A stretch of DNA of 64,000 nt from Mucilaginibacter polytrichastri (lineage in GTDB: Bacteria > Bacteroidota > Bacteroidia > Sphingobacteriales > Sphingobacteriaceae): assembly GCF_001911425.1 (NCBI RefSeq), contig NZ_MPPL01000001.1, positions 837,243 through 901,242 on the forward strand, written 5' to 3'. Positions 26,674 through 34,166 of this stretch are shown in pieces. The stretch's first letter is position 1. Every line of letters begins with the position of its first letter. The position numbers and the translations under genes are program-made. Under the pieces are notes generated by a model. That model did no database searches, was not told the origin of the DNA, and saw only the letters and a list, made by a program, of their open reading frames with translations.

Positions 26674-26948
26674 ATAGCCTCTGGAGATTGGTTGATCGAT
26701 TTTAAAAGCTTCAAAATCTCTTTCTCAGAATATTCCTTTAACCAGATATTACCTGGTTGTAATGTACAGATCGGTGCATAATCGCACCGGTCTGTACATT
26801 CTATCCGCACTACCTCAATATCCAGCTCACCTTCCTGGTGCTTAGCAAAAGATTTAGCAATTTTATATAAACTCTTTCCACCCCGCTTGGCACATTTGCT
26901 GCCGGTACATATATAAAGCACCCTATCGGGTATAGTAAACTTACTCAT
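26670..26948 (-). CDS. thioredoxin-like 2Fe-2S ferredoxin
   Basis: The 92-residue protein has the cluster cysteines of the NuoE-like / (2Fe-2S) ferredoxin type: C14 and C19 (ICTGSKCAKRG), then C51 and C55 (ECTDRC), with an extra C61. Such proteins are electron carriers. It is convergent with ferritin, their 3' ends overlapping by 4 nt, so both involve iron but are transcribed in opposite directions. Confidence 0.85.
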   Translation of the reverse strand: MSKFTIPDRVLYICTGSKCAKRGGKSLYKIAKSFAKHQEGELDIEVVRIECTDRCDYAPICTLQPGNIWLKEYSEKEILKLLKSINQSPEAI

Positions 26949-27032
26949 GTTGCTGTATTAACTATTTATTAACGTAAAACTACAGCTAATAGTTGAGCGC
27001 CGGGCCAATTTATTATTACAACAGGCGGCTGA

Positions 27033-27545
27033 TTAACCACGATCCCAAAAAGCAGGTGGCTCAATCCCTAAAGATCGGAGGTATACATATCCCTGCCCAC
27101 GATGGTGGATCTCGTTATTAATCCAATAAAGTATCATGTTATAGATCGGGGCCTCGTACATACCAAAGGCTACTACGGTTTCGCGAAACTGCTGTGGTGT
27201 TATCCGGGGCCAGTAAGCCAGTATATCTTCGGTAACTTTGTCCCAAAGAATTAATAGTTCTGCCTTGGTTTTAACTATAGACCGCTGCGGGTTATAATCC
27301 AGTTCGGGTGTAAACTTCCAGTCGCCGGTAATCAGTGCTTTAATGCCGATGCCGGCAATGCCTAATACCTCTTTAGCCATATCGGCAAAAGGGCGCATGC
27401 CGCCAATGCTATGATTAAAGAGCTGGTCTTCTGGGAATATTTCGATCAGTTTTTTGGTAAGGCTGCGGTGGCCAAGCCATTGTTCCAAAAATTCTTCGGG
27501 TGTGATAATCTGTACGGTGGTTTCTGTTGTTTGTGGGTTTTCCAT
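27033..27545 (-). CDS. DinB-family protein
   Basis: I start the protein at ATG 27545 (MENPQTTETTVQII), giving 170 residues; a longer frame begins 48 nt upstream. The four-helix DinB fold is visible from FLEQWLGHRSLTKKLIEIFP to the C-terminal YWINNEIHHRGQGYVYLRSLG, where HHRGQ carries the typical metal-binding histidine. It is divergent from the Crp-family gene. DinB-family proteins in Gram-positives include thiol transferases; the role here is unknown. Confidence 0.85.
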   Translation of the reverse strand: MENPQTTETTVQIITPEEFLEQWLGHRSLTKKLIEIFPEDQLFNHSIGGMRPFADMAKEVLGIAGIGIKALITGDWKFTPELDYNPQRSIVKTKAELLILWDKVTEDILAYWPRITPQQFRETVVAFGMYEAPIYNMILYWINNEIHHRGQGYVYLRSLGIEPPAFWDRG

Positions 27546-27647
27546 TGTGTGTGTTGATGATTGATGAGCAAATAAACCACGGGCTAGTGACAACCCTATG
27601 TCAGCAGGAATTATAATAATTCACATTTATCATTTACTTTGTATAGA

Positions 27648-28220
27648 ATGTACCCGCAAATCTTAGCCCATATTAAAACTTACGTGCACCTGGATGCGCA
27701 CGAAGAGCAATTGCTGTGCGATACCCTGGAGTTGATTAAACTCAAGAAAAAGCAATTCCTGCTGGAACCGGGCAAATTGTGCAAGGGCAATTACTTTGTG
27801 CTGAAGGGCTGTTTGCGGCTGTATATCGTAAACAATAAACTGCATGAGCAGATCCTGCAGTTCGGGCTGGAAAACTGGTGGATAGCAGATCAGGATAGTT
27901 TGCTGAACAAGAAGCCCTCGGCCTGCTATATCCAAACGATAGAAGAGTGTGAAATGCTACTGTTGACCGAACACAACAAGCTATTGCTTTTTGAAAAGAT
28001 CCCAAAGCTGGAAAGCTACTTCTTAATTATGATGCACAAAGCCCTGGTGGCATCGCAACGCCGTATCGGCTTTATTTTTAATATGAACGATGAAGAGCGC
28101 TACCGGTACTTTGCCAAACTTTTCCCCGAATTTTTACAGCGTGTGCCGCAATATATGCTGGCTAGTTATCTGGGTTTTACACCTCAGTTTATGAGCAGGC
28201 TGAGAGCCAAAAAAATCTGA
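27648..28220 (+). CDS. Crp/Fnr-family transcriptional regulator
   Basis: The 190-residue protein has a cyclic-nucleotide-binding-like beta-roll (about 20-115) and a C-terminal winged helix ending in YLGFTPQFMSRLRAKK. I start at ATG 27648. The residues that bind cAMP in Crp are not conserved, as is usual for this Bacteroidota branch. It lies 71 nt upstream of an AhpD-like gene and probably controls it and/or the divergent dinB-like gene. Confidence 0.88.
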   Translation: MYPQILAHIKTYVHLDAHEEQLLCDTLELIKLKKKQFLLEPGKLCKGNYFVLKGCLRLYIVNNKLHEQILQFGLENWWIADQDSLLNKKPSACYIQTIEECEMLLLTEHNKLLLFEKIPKLESYFLIMMHKALVASQRRIGFIFNMNDEERYRYFAKLFPEFLQRVPQYMLASYLGFTPQFMSRLRAKKI

Positions 28221-28291
28221 TTTTCTTAAACTCAGTTCATTTTTTGGAGGGGTGCTTATGCTGACCTTTGTTTTATCAAAACATTAAAACA

Positions 28292-28735
28292 ATGAGCACC
28301 AGAACAAAAATTAATCAGAAAGACCCGGCATATCACGCCATGATGGCATTAGGCGAATACCTTACCACCACGCCGCTTACCGCTAAACACCACGAATTGA
28401 TTAAGATCAGAACGTCGCAAATAAACGGTTGTGCATTCTGTATCGATATGCATACCCGCGATGCCCGCAAAGAAGGCGAAACCGAGCAGCGTATTTATGC
28501 TTTGAGCGTTTGGCGCGATACCCCTTTCTTTGATGAGCAGGAGCGTGCCCTGCTGGCCCTTACCGAAGAAGTTACTTTGATTGGTAATCATGTATCAGAC
28601 GATACTTATAATAAGGCAGCTGCCGTGTTTGAGCCTGCATACCTTACTGCTATATTGATGGCCATTATAGCTATCAACAGCTGGAACCGGTTTGCCATTA
28701 CTACTCACATGGAAGATTTTCTGAAGGTAGGATAA
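28292..28735 (+). CDS. AhpD-like carboxymuconolactone decarboxylase-family protein
   Basis: The 147-residue protein has the AhpD active site C47-x2-C50 with H54 (NGCAFCIDMHTRDA), as in alkylhydroperoxidase-like proteins. I start at ATG 28292; the longer frame adds eight residues with no family match. Its partner upstream is a Crp-family regulator, a common pairing in Bacteroidota, which suggests a stress or xenobiotic response. Confidence 0.88.
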   Translation: MSTRTKINQKDPAYHAMMALGEYLTTTPLTAKHHELIKIRTSQINGCAFCIDMHTRDARKEGETEQRIYALSVWRDTPFFDEQERALLALTEEVTLIGNHVSDDTYNKAAAVFEPAYLTAILMAIIAINSWNRFAITTHMEDFLKVG

Positions 28736-29072
28736 TCGTAAGTTAGTGTCAAAATTGTGAAAGAGGCGGGCTTAAGGTTCGCCTTTTTGTTATTTTATAG
28801 TTACTTATTTAAGTAACTATAAAATGCAATATAAACGCCACTTATTGGTTAATGTAGTATAGCCTTTCAGTATTTTACAACAGCAATACAAGCTGTGCGT
28901 TTAGCAAACAAAAAAATTCATCGGCCACAAAATAATAAGCGCGGTTTAAATGTAACTTAGCGCCGCTAAATATCACGGGCCAGGCATAATCCATATCCGC
29001 TCTGTCTTCTTTTCTGCAACGGGCTTGTAATCATCGGCAAGCCTGTACTTCTGCTACATTCAATCTAAATTT
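28736..29072. other. intergenic region with terminator and perfect inverted repeat
   Basis: A short hairpin (AGGCG...CGCCT at 28764-28784, followed by TTTT) probably ends the AhpD transcript. Just after it, 28793-28824 is a perfect 14-bp inverted repeat (TTTTATAGTTACTT / AAGTAACTATAAAA) around an ATTT loop. No gene or recognisable promoter is seen before the desaturase. Confidence 0.6.
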
Positions 29073-29804
29073 ATGCCCATACTTATTTTTTTTATTGCCC
29101 ATTGGTTTCTGTCGTTATTTTTTCAAACTTTCTTTCAGCACCGTTACGCTTCGCACCGCATGTTTACTACCAGCAAGGGCTGGGAACGCGCATTTTACCT
29201 CATGGCTTATGTGTTTGAAGGGTCGTCTTTCCTTAATCCCCGTGCTTATGCTATGATGCACCGCGAGCACCATGCTTATAGCGATACCGAGAAAGACCCG
29301 CACTCGCCACATTTCTTTACAGATGTTTTCCAAATGATGAAGGCTACCATCATCACCTTTCGCGACCATTTAAAGCGGACTAAAGATCCCGAAGCCCGTT
29401 TTGCAGGCGATTGCCCCGAGTGGCCGTTGATAGACAGGGTGGGTTCCTCCATTGTTTCGAGGCTGGCATTCGGTGCTTTGTATACCTGGTTTTATATTGC
29501 CTTTGCCACACACTGGTGGATGTTTTTACTTTTACCCATCCACTTTTTGATGGGGCCATTACAGGGTGCCATTGTAAACTGGTGCGGCCACAAATATGGA
29601 TACAGCAATTTTGATAACAACGATCAATCTAAAAATACTACGCCCTTTGATTTTTTTATGCTGGGCGAGTTGTTTCAGAATAATCACCATAGGTACCCAA
29701 ACAGCGCAAACTTTGGCAATAAATGGTTCGAGATAGATCCTGTTTACCCGGTAATGCGATTGATGCACCGGTTGCGGATCATTAAACTGCGGAAGAATTA
29801 TTAA
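29073..29804 (+). CDS. acyl-CoA (fatty-acid) desaturase
   Basis: The 243-residue membrane protein carries the three histidine boxes of di-iron desaturases: H23-H28 (HRYASHR), H63/H66/H67 (HREHHAYSD), and H204/H205 (QNNHHRYPN), plus H172 in CGHKYGYSN. Several hydrophobic helices lie between the boxes. It introduces a double bond into fatty acyl chains, which adjusts membrane fluidity. It is somewhat short for the family. Confidence 0.9.
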   Translation: MPILIFFIAHWFLSLFFQTFFQHRYASHRMFTTSKGWERAFYLMAYVFEGSSFLNPRAYAMMHREHHAYSDTEKDPHSPHFFTDVFQMMKATIITFRDHLKRTKDPEARFAGDCPEWPLIDRVGSSIVSRLAFGALYTWFYIAFATHWWMFLLLPIHFLMGPLQGAIVNWCGHKYGYSNFDNNDQSKNTTPFDFFMLGELFQNNHHRYPNSANFGNKWFEIDPVYPVMRLMHRLRIIKLRKNY

Positions 29805-29827
29805 GCCTTAAATAAAAGGTATAAGCC

Positions 29828-29870
29828 AAAAGAAAACCCGTTAAGCAAATTACTTAACGGGTTTTCTTTT
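29828..29870. terminator. bidirectional hairpin terminator
   Basis: AAAAGAAAACCCGTTAAG and CTTAACGGGTTTTCTTTT pair perfectly (18 bp) around a 7-nt loop. It separates the convergent desaturase and 113-residue genes. Confidence 0.88.
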
Positions 29871-29876
29871 TAATGC

Positions 29877-30218
29877 TTATTTAAAGATAGACAGGTGGAC
29901 TGTTTTTATGCTGAGCATAAAAGTTTTACCCACGCTAATTTTAACGCTTTTGTCTTGCAGCATTGCTTTAATGGTTTCGTCGCCTTTAAGGGCTTCGTAC
30001 AAATCGCGTGCTACTGCAGAGCCACTGATGTTGTTGGTTACTTTACCGTTTTCCATTTGAATGTTAAACGTATATCCCGATTTTCCACGGTCGCCGGCCG
30101 ACTCAAAGTCTGTAATGTTTAATTTAAAACTCTGATCTTCTGTTAAGCTCTTCTTAAGATGCAAACGGATTACCGGGATGTATTTTTTCCAGGTGGCTAA
30201 ATATGTTCTTTGTTCCAT
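29877..30218 (-). CDS. hypothetical protein
   Basis: This 113-residue basic protein (MEQRTYLATWKKYIPVIRLHLKKSL) has no signal peptide or membrane helix. A KISVGKTFMLSIKTVHLSIF end suggests beta strands. The family is not recognised. It is followed by a bidirectional terminator. Confidence 0.65.
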   Translation of the reverse strand: MEQRTYLATWKKYIPVIRLHLKKSLTEDQSFKLNITDFESAGDRGKSGYTFNIQMENGKVTNNISGSAVARDLYEALKGDETIKAMLQDKSVKISVGKTFMLSIKTVHLSIFK

Positions 30219-30449
30219 GTATGAGCTGTAAAGGTATCATTAAATGATGATGATTTTACAAATAGGTCATATTCATTTTAATAAGTTTAAAAAAATTACA
30301 TGCAGGTAGGCTTATCAATATCGAATAAGCCGTGCTTATAACCTATTTTTACGCAATAAACATTATAATGTTTGCCTTGGTATTTTGATGTTATTAAATT
30401 CAACCATCGGCAATTAAAAATGTTTAATAAATAAACCCTCTTTTAAACC

Positions 30450-31367
30450 ATGGCTTATATTGACTATTACCAGGTGCTTGGACTGAAAAAAGGCGCTACC
30501 GAAAAAGATATTAAAAGCGCCTACCGTAAGCAAGCCCGTAAATACCACCCCGACCTTAACCCAAATGATAAGGAGGCAAATAAGAAGTTTCAGGAAATAA
30601 ATGAAGCCAATGAAGTGTTGAGCGATGCCGAAAAACGCAAAAAATACGATCAGTATGGCGAAAACTGGCAGCATGCCGATGCTTACGAGGCGCAGCAAAA
30701 ACAATCTGGCGGCAGCAGGCCTTCCAGTGGTTATAGTGGCGGCAATACCGAGGGCGGTTACAATTATGAAAGCTTTGGCGGTGGCGGCGATTTTTCTGAT
30801 TACTTCCAATCTATGTTTGGCAACATGGGCGGTGGTGGCGGCCGGCAAGCCAAATACCGAGGGCAGGATTTCCGTTCGGAGCTGCACCTTAACTTGCTCG
30901 ACGTTGTTGAATCGCAAAAGCAAACATTAACCGTTAACGGTAAAAATATAAGGATAACCATACCCGCCGGTGTTGAGAACGGCCAAACTATTAAAATAAC
31001 CGGCCATGGCGGCGCAGGCAGCAATGGCGGCCCGGCCGGCGACCTGTTAATAACCTTTGTAATTAAAGACGACGTGAAATTTAAAAGAGACGGTTATAAC
31101 CTGCATACTACAGTTAATGTAGACCTGTATACTGCTATACTAGGCGGTGAATTAATTGCCGAAACGCTGACAGGCAAGGTAAAAGTGCCGGTAAAGCCCG
31201 GTACCCAAAACGGGGCTAAAGTGAAGCTGAAAGGCAAAGGTATGCCGGTGTATAAAAAAGAGAACGAGTTTGGCGATCTGTACCTCAGTTACCAAATTGA
31301 TATACCTACAGAACTAACTGATAAGCAAAAAGAACTGTTTAAAGAACTTCAACAATCGTCAATTTAA
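30450..31367 (+). CDS. cbpA: CbpA-like J-domain chaperone
   Basis: The 305-residue protein has an N-terminal J-domain (1-70) with the HPD motif at 33-35, a Gly/Ser-rich linker (about 85-135), and two DnaJ C-terminal substrate-binding domains (about 140-295), with no zinc-finger region. That is the CbpA class. It stimulates DnaK-type chaperones and can bind DNA in E. coli. CbpM follows 11 nt downstream, confirming the assignment. Confidence 0.92.
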   Translation: MAYIDYYQVLGLKKGATEKDIKSAYRKQARKYHPDLNPNDKEANKKFQEINEANEVLSDAEKRKKYDQYGENWQHADAYEAQQKQSGGSRPSSGYSGGNTEGGYNYESFGGGGDFSDYFQSMFGNMGGGGGRQAKYRGQDFRSELHLNLLDVVESQKQTLTVNGKNIRITIPAGVENGQTIKITGHGGAGSNGGPAGDLLITFVIKDDVKFKRDGYNLHTTVNVDLYTAILGGELIAETLTGKVKVPVKPGTQNGAKVKLKGKGMPVYKKENEFGDLYLSYQIDIPTELTDKQKELFKELQQSSI

Positions 31368-31378
31368 AACCTACTAAA

Positions 31379-31675
31379 ATGGCAACAGAAGATTTAATAG
31401 AAGCAACCGTATTTTGTACCTATCACCAGGTGGAGTATTCTTTTATCGCATCGTTGGAGGAAGCAGGATTGGTACAGTTAACATTTATAAACCAGCAATA
31501 CTTTATACCGAACACCCAATTGCTGCAACTCGAAAAAATGATCCGGCTGCACCAGGAGCTGGATATTAATTTACCGGGCATCGAAGCCATAGCACATGTG
31601 CTGCAGCGGATGGAAGATTTGCAGCAGCAAAATATCAGCCTGATAAATAAGCTGCGCTTGTATGAGCAGGTTTAA
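31379..31675 (+). CDS. cbpM: chaperone modulator CbpM
   Basis: This 98-residue MerR-like helical protein fits CbpM, which binds the J-domain of CbpA and inhibits it. The N-terminal ATVFCTYHQVEYSFIASLEEAGLVQ and the HQELDINLPGIEAIAHVLQRMEDLQQQN pattern are typical. It forms an operon with cbpA. Confidence 0.88.
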   Translation: MATEDLIEATVFCTYHQVEYSFIASLEEAGLVQLTFINQQYFIPNTQLLQLEKMIRLHQELDINLPGIEAIAHVLQRMEDLQQQNISLINKLRLYEQV

Positions 31676-31677
31676 TG

Positions 31678-32085
31678 TTATTTAGAGCTTTTAAATGGCA
31701 GCTTTTTTAAACTTACCTGGCTCATTACATCTTTTTGGTAAAGGCCAATGCAGTATTTATTAAACAGGCTGTCGAAATTAACATCGCCAATGCTTACCTG
31801 TTTGGGGTAGGGCTTGCTGTTTAAAAAAAAATAAACCTTAGTGTTGCCATATTTATTGTAGGGCATAAAATTGCCGTAATCCGTCATTTGTTTCCAAAGC
31901 GTATCAGAAAGGGTAACGGCATATACCCGTATTACAGGGCCTGTGTTTTGTTCGTTACGTATAAAGGCAGCTTCTTTAAAATTGCCTTTCAGGTCGGCAG
32001 TGCCGGGCTGGGTAAAAACATTCCAAAGCATTAGTGCCAGTGCAATTACCACAAATACCCATAAAAAAGCCCGCTTGTTTTTCAT
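31678..32085 (-). CDS. membrane-anchored hypothetical protein
   Basis: This 135-residue protein starts with a membrane helix (FLWVFVVIALALMLW) and continues as a soluble, probably periplasmic, domain with several aromatic residues (QMTDYGNFMPYNKYGNTKVYFFL). The family is not recognised. It is convergent with cbpM, with 2 nt between stop codons. Confidence 0.65.
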   Translation of the reverse strand: MKNKRAFLWVFVVIALALMLWNVFTQPGTADLKGNFKEAAFIRNEQNTGPVIRVYAVTLSDTLWKQMTDYGNFMPYNKYGNTKVYFFLNSKPYPKQVSIGDVNFDSLFNKYCIGLYQKDVMSQVSLKKLPFKSSK

Positions 32086-32173
32086 TTGGCAAAGCTACAA
32101 ATGCCGGTGATTATGTTATGCCATTGCAATATCAAAAGAGCAGGTTTGCTAGTATGCGAAGTGGAAAAAAGTA

Positions 32174-32205
32174 AAAAACGCCTTGGCATAGCTGAAGGCG
32201 TTTTT
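32174..32205 (-). terminator. hairpin terminator
   Basis: AAAAACGCCTT and AAGGCGTTTTT pair perfectly around a 10-nt loop. It ends the transcript of the SnoaL-like gene upstream. Confidence 0.82.
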
Positions 32206-32309
32206 CTGTACTCCAGAAGATGCATTTTTCGAACTGTTTTATAAAAGAGCTGAAAAATTGGCTGATCTGTTAACCATTTAAAATAATGATATTATGCCTA
32301 AGCTCATTG

Positions 32310-32675
32310 CTAATAAAAAAAGGTTTCGGATACTATTTTATCGTCCTTTATCCCAAAAACTGCAATTTCTGATACTTGTAACCGCTGTCCATTTTTTAAG
32401 GACATGTCCCTCCCCATGGCAACACTAAAATAATTGCCTCCAACTACCGGTTCGCTGCAAAAAAAGCTATGTACTTCTGCTATAATTTCCTGCCTGGCTT
32501 TTGACTTTGCTAATACCGCTTCAAGGCCCTTTGTTATGGTAGGCACACCCATTGCCAAAGCATGCTCGGGTTCGGTACAAACAATGTCGGCACTGTAAAA
32601 CTGTTGATAAATTTCTGCCACTTGCCTTTGTTTAAAAAGTTCGTAGTAACGATCGGCTAATTCCTGAGTTGTCAT
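32310..32675 (-). CDS. SnoaL-like / NTF2-fold protein
   Basis: The 121-residue protein has the NTF2-like cone: LADRYYELFKQRQVAEIYQQFYSADIVCTEPE at the start and the KNGQRLQVSEIAVFGIKDDKIVSETFFY end. Members act as polyketide cyclases, isomerases or ligand-binding proteins; this one is not assigned. It is divergent from an AraC-family regulator that probably controls it. Confidence 0.82.
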   Translation of the reverse strand: MTTQELADRYYELFKQRQVAEIYQQFYSADIVCTEPEHALAMGVPTITKGLEAVLAKSKARQEIIAEVHSFFCSEPVVGGNYFSVAMGRDMSLKNGQRLQVSEIAVFGIKDDKIVSETFFY

Positions 32676-32696
32676 TTTTGATTTGATTTAATTATA

Positions 32697-32749
32697 CAAA
32701 GTTATTTTGCTTGTTGATACTTAAAGAGTTAAAATGTATCATATATTTG
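32697..32749. promoter_or_regulatory. divergent promoter/operator region
   Basis: A minus-strand TAACTTTG (32697-32704) faces the SnoaL-like gene and a plus-strand TATATTTG (32742-32749) faces the AraC gene; both match TAnnTTTG. Between and beside them are three copies of GATAC or its complement GTATC (32716-32720, 32736-32740, 32757-32761), which may be regulator half-sites. Confidence 0.55.
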
Positions 32750-32770
32750 CTTAATCGTATCAATTTATAA

Positions 32771-33685
32771 ATGGATGCATTAAGTACTGTATTAGAGGCA
32801 ACGAGATTAAAGGGGGTAGTTTATAGCAAATTTCCTCTTGCGGCTCCGTGGGGACTGGATATTGTTCAGGATCAAAATTCGCAGTTCTGGCGCTTAGTAA
32901 GCGGTAGTTGTGTTATTGGCTCGCCCGATGGGCGTATCATAGAATTGAAGGAAGGGGATTTAGTATTTATCCCTAATGGCAGTGCTCATTGGATAGCAGA
33001 TAAATCTACGAGCCTGCGTATGCCATCGCCCGAATTTGTTAAGGCCCGGCGGGCTGGTACCGCTGTTTTTAACAGTGGAGGAGCCGTAACAAACCTCATA
33101 GCGGGGCATTTTGAATTTGATTACCAGCCCTTGCATCCTTTTTTAAAGGATTTACCTCCAATTATTCACATCAGGCAATATTCTACAAAAAATCAGCTAT
33201 TAGTAAAGCAGATTACGCAATTAATGCTGGAAGAACTCAATAACGAAAAGCCGGGAAGCAATGTAATGCTGAAGTGCCTGTCGGAAATTATGTTTATTAA
33301 TATCATTAGGGCATATTTAGAACAGGCTGCACCCGACAGCGGTTTTCTTTCTGCGTTAAACGACCCAAGGATAAGCAAGGCGCTGAAGCTAATGCAGGAC
33401 ACACCACAAAACAATTGGACGCTGGAATCACTGGCATCTGAGATTGGCATGTCACGTTCTGTATTCTTTAATCAGTTTAAAAAATTAGTGCATGAGACAC
33501 CGTTGAGTTACCTCACTAACTGGCGCATCAGGCAAGCCCAAAAACTATTAATAACAAATAGCAGTAATATATCGCAAATAGCAGCAAATGTAGGCTATCA
33601 GTCTGAAGCAGCTTTCAATCGTATATTTAAATCAAAAACAGGGCAAACTCCTGCAGTGTACAGGAGAAGCATGCTTGCCCGGTGA
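32771..33685 (+). CDS. AraC-family regulator with cupin domain
   Basis: The 304-residue protein has an N-terminal cupin-type sensory domain (about 10-190; typical SPDGRIIELKEGDLVFIPNGSAHWI) and a C-terminal AraC DNA-binding domain with two helix-turn-helix motifs (about 200-300; LASEIGMSRSVFFNQFKKLV and IAANVGYQSEAAFNRIFKSKTGQTPAVYR). The ligand is unknown. It is divergent from the SnoaL-like gene. Confidence 0.88.
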   Translation: MDALSTVLEATRLKGVVYSKFPLAAPWGLDIVQDQNSQFWRLVSGSCVIGSPDGRIIELKEGDLVFIPNGSAHWIADKSTSLRMPSPEFVKARRAGTAVFNSGGAVTNLIAGHFEFDYQPLHPFLKDLPPIIHIRQYSTKNQLLVKQITQLMLEELNNEKPGSNVMLKCLSEIMFINIIRAYLEQAAPDSGFLSALNDPRISKALKLMQDTPQNNWTLESLASEIGMSRSVFFNQFKKLVHETPLSYLTNWRIRQAQKLLITNSSNISQIAANVGYQSEAAFNRIFKSKTGQTPAVYRRSMLAR

Positions 33686-33811
33686 TTTTTAGCGTGTGGC
33701 TATTTTCGTAATTAGTTTTTAATTATAACCTAAATCCAGAAATCTTCAAATTTGCTAAATGGAGCGAGGTATTAAACGAAGTTGCTTTGCAATTAATAGC
33801 GTGTTGAAAAA

Positions 33812-33828
33812 ATAAAAAAAGCGAGACA
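33812..33828 (+). repeat. 17-nt direct repeat, left copy
   Basis: ATAAAAAAAGCGAGACA is identical to 42935-42951, part of the tRNA-Arg terminator 9.1 kb away. Here the second arm of the hairpin is missing, so this copy looks like a half terminator. Only the last eight bases are complex sequence. Confidence 0.55.
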
Positions 33829-33951
33829 GTTGGCTGGCGCTTCCGGTGAGAGGGAAGCGTTTGGTTGCAGGTACAAGGCCGATGTAGTTAATGATACCTT
33901 TTTAGAAGAAAGAACTTTGTACTAAAGTGGTGCTTAATGTCCTTAATCAGG

Positions 33952-33986
33952 AAAAAAAGGGCAAGAACTGAAAATCAGCCTTGCCC
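33952..33986 (-). terminator. strong rho-independent terminator
   Basis: On the minus strand GGGCAAG and CTTGCCC pair, with an inner CTGA/TCAG stem, followed by seven T. It probably ends the phosphatase operon after a 3' untranslated stretch of about 180 nt, or ends an unrecognised small RNA. Confidence 0.8.
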
Positions 33987-34166
33987 AATTGGGTGCTGGG
34001 TCCTGTACAAATCTCGAACTATTTCCTGCCTGATTTGCGTTTAATCGCCGATTTTGACATATAGCGTCTTAGTTCAAATTTTCCTTTCACCACCACCTCA
34101 GCGTGAGTGTCTGAGCATTAATATTCACTTTTGTAAATACGAAAGCTATATTGCGTAAACACGCCT

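Larger units (their letters stand above)
33686..34166. other. intergenic region, no confirmed gene
   Basis: This stretch lies between the AraC regulator and the phosphatase gene. It holds a 17-nt direct repeat (33812-33828), a strong minus-strand terminator (33952-33986) and, upstream of it on the minus strand, a 28-codon open frame (33/34 kb, 34024-34110) without a start codon, ending in a basic KSAIKRKSGRK segment. No promoter or RNA family is recognised. Confidence 0.5.
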
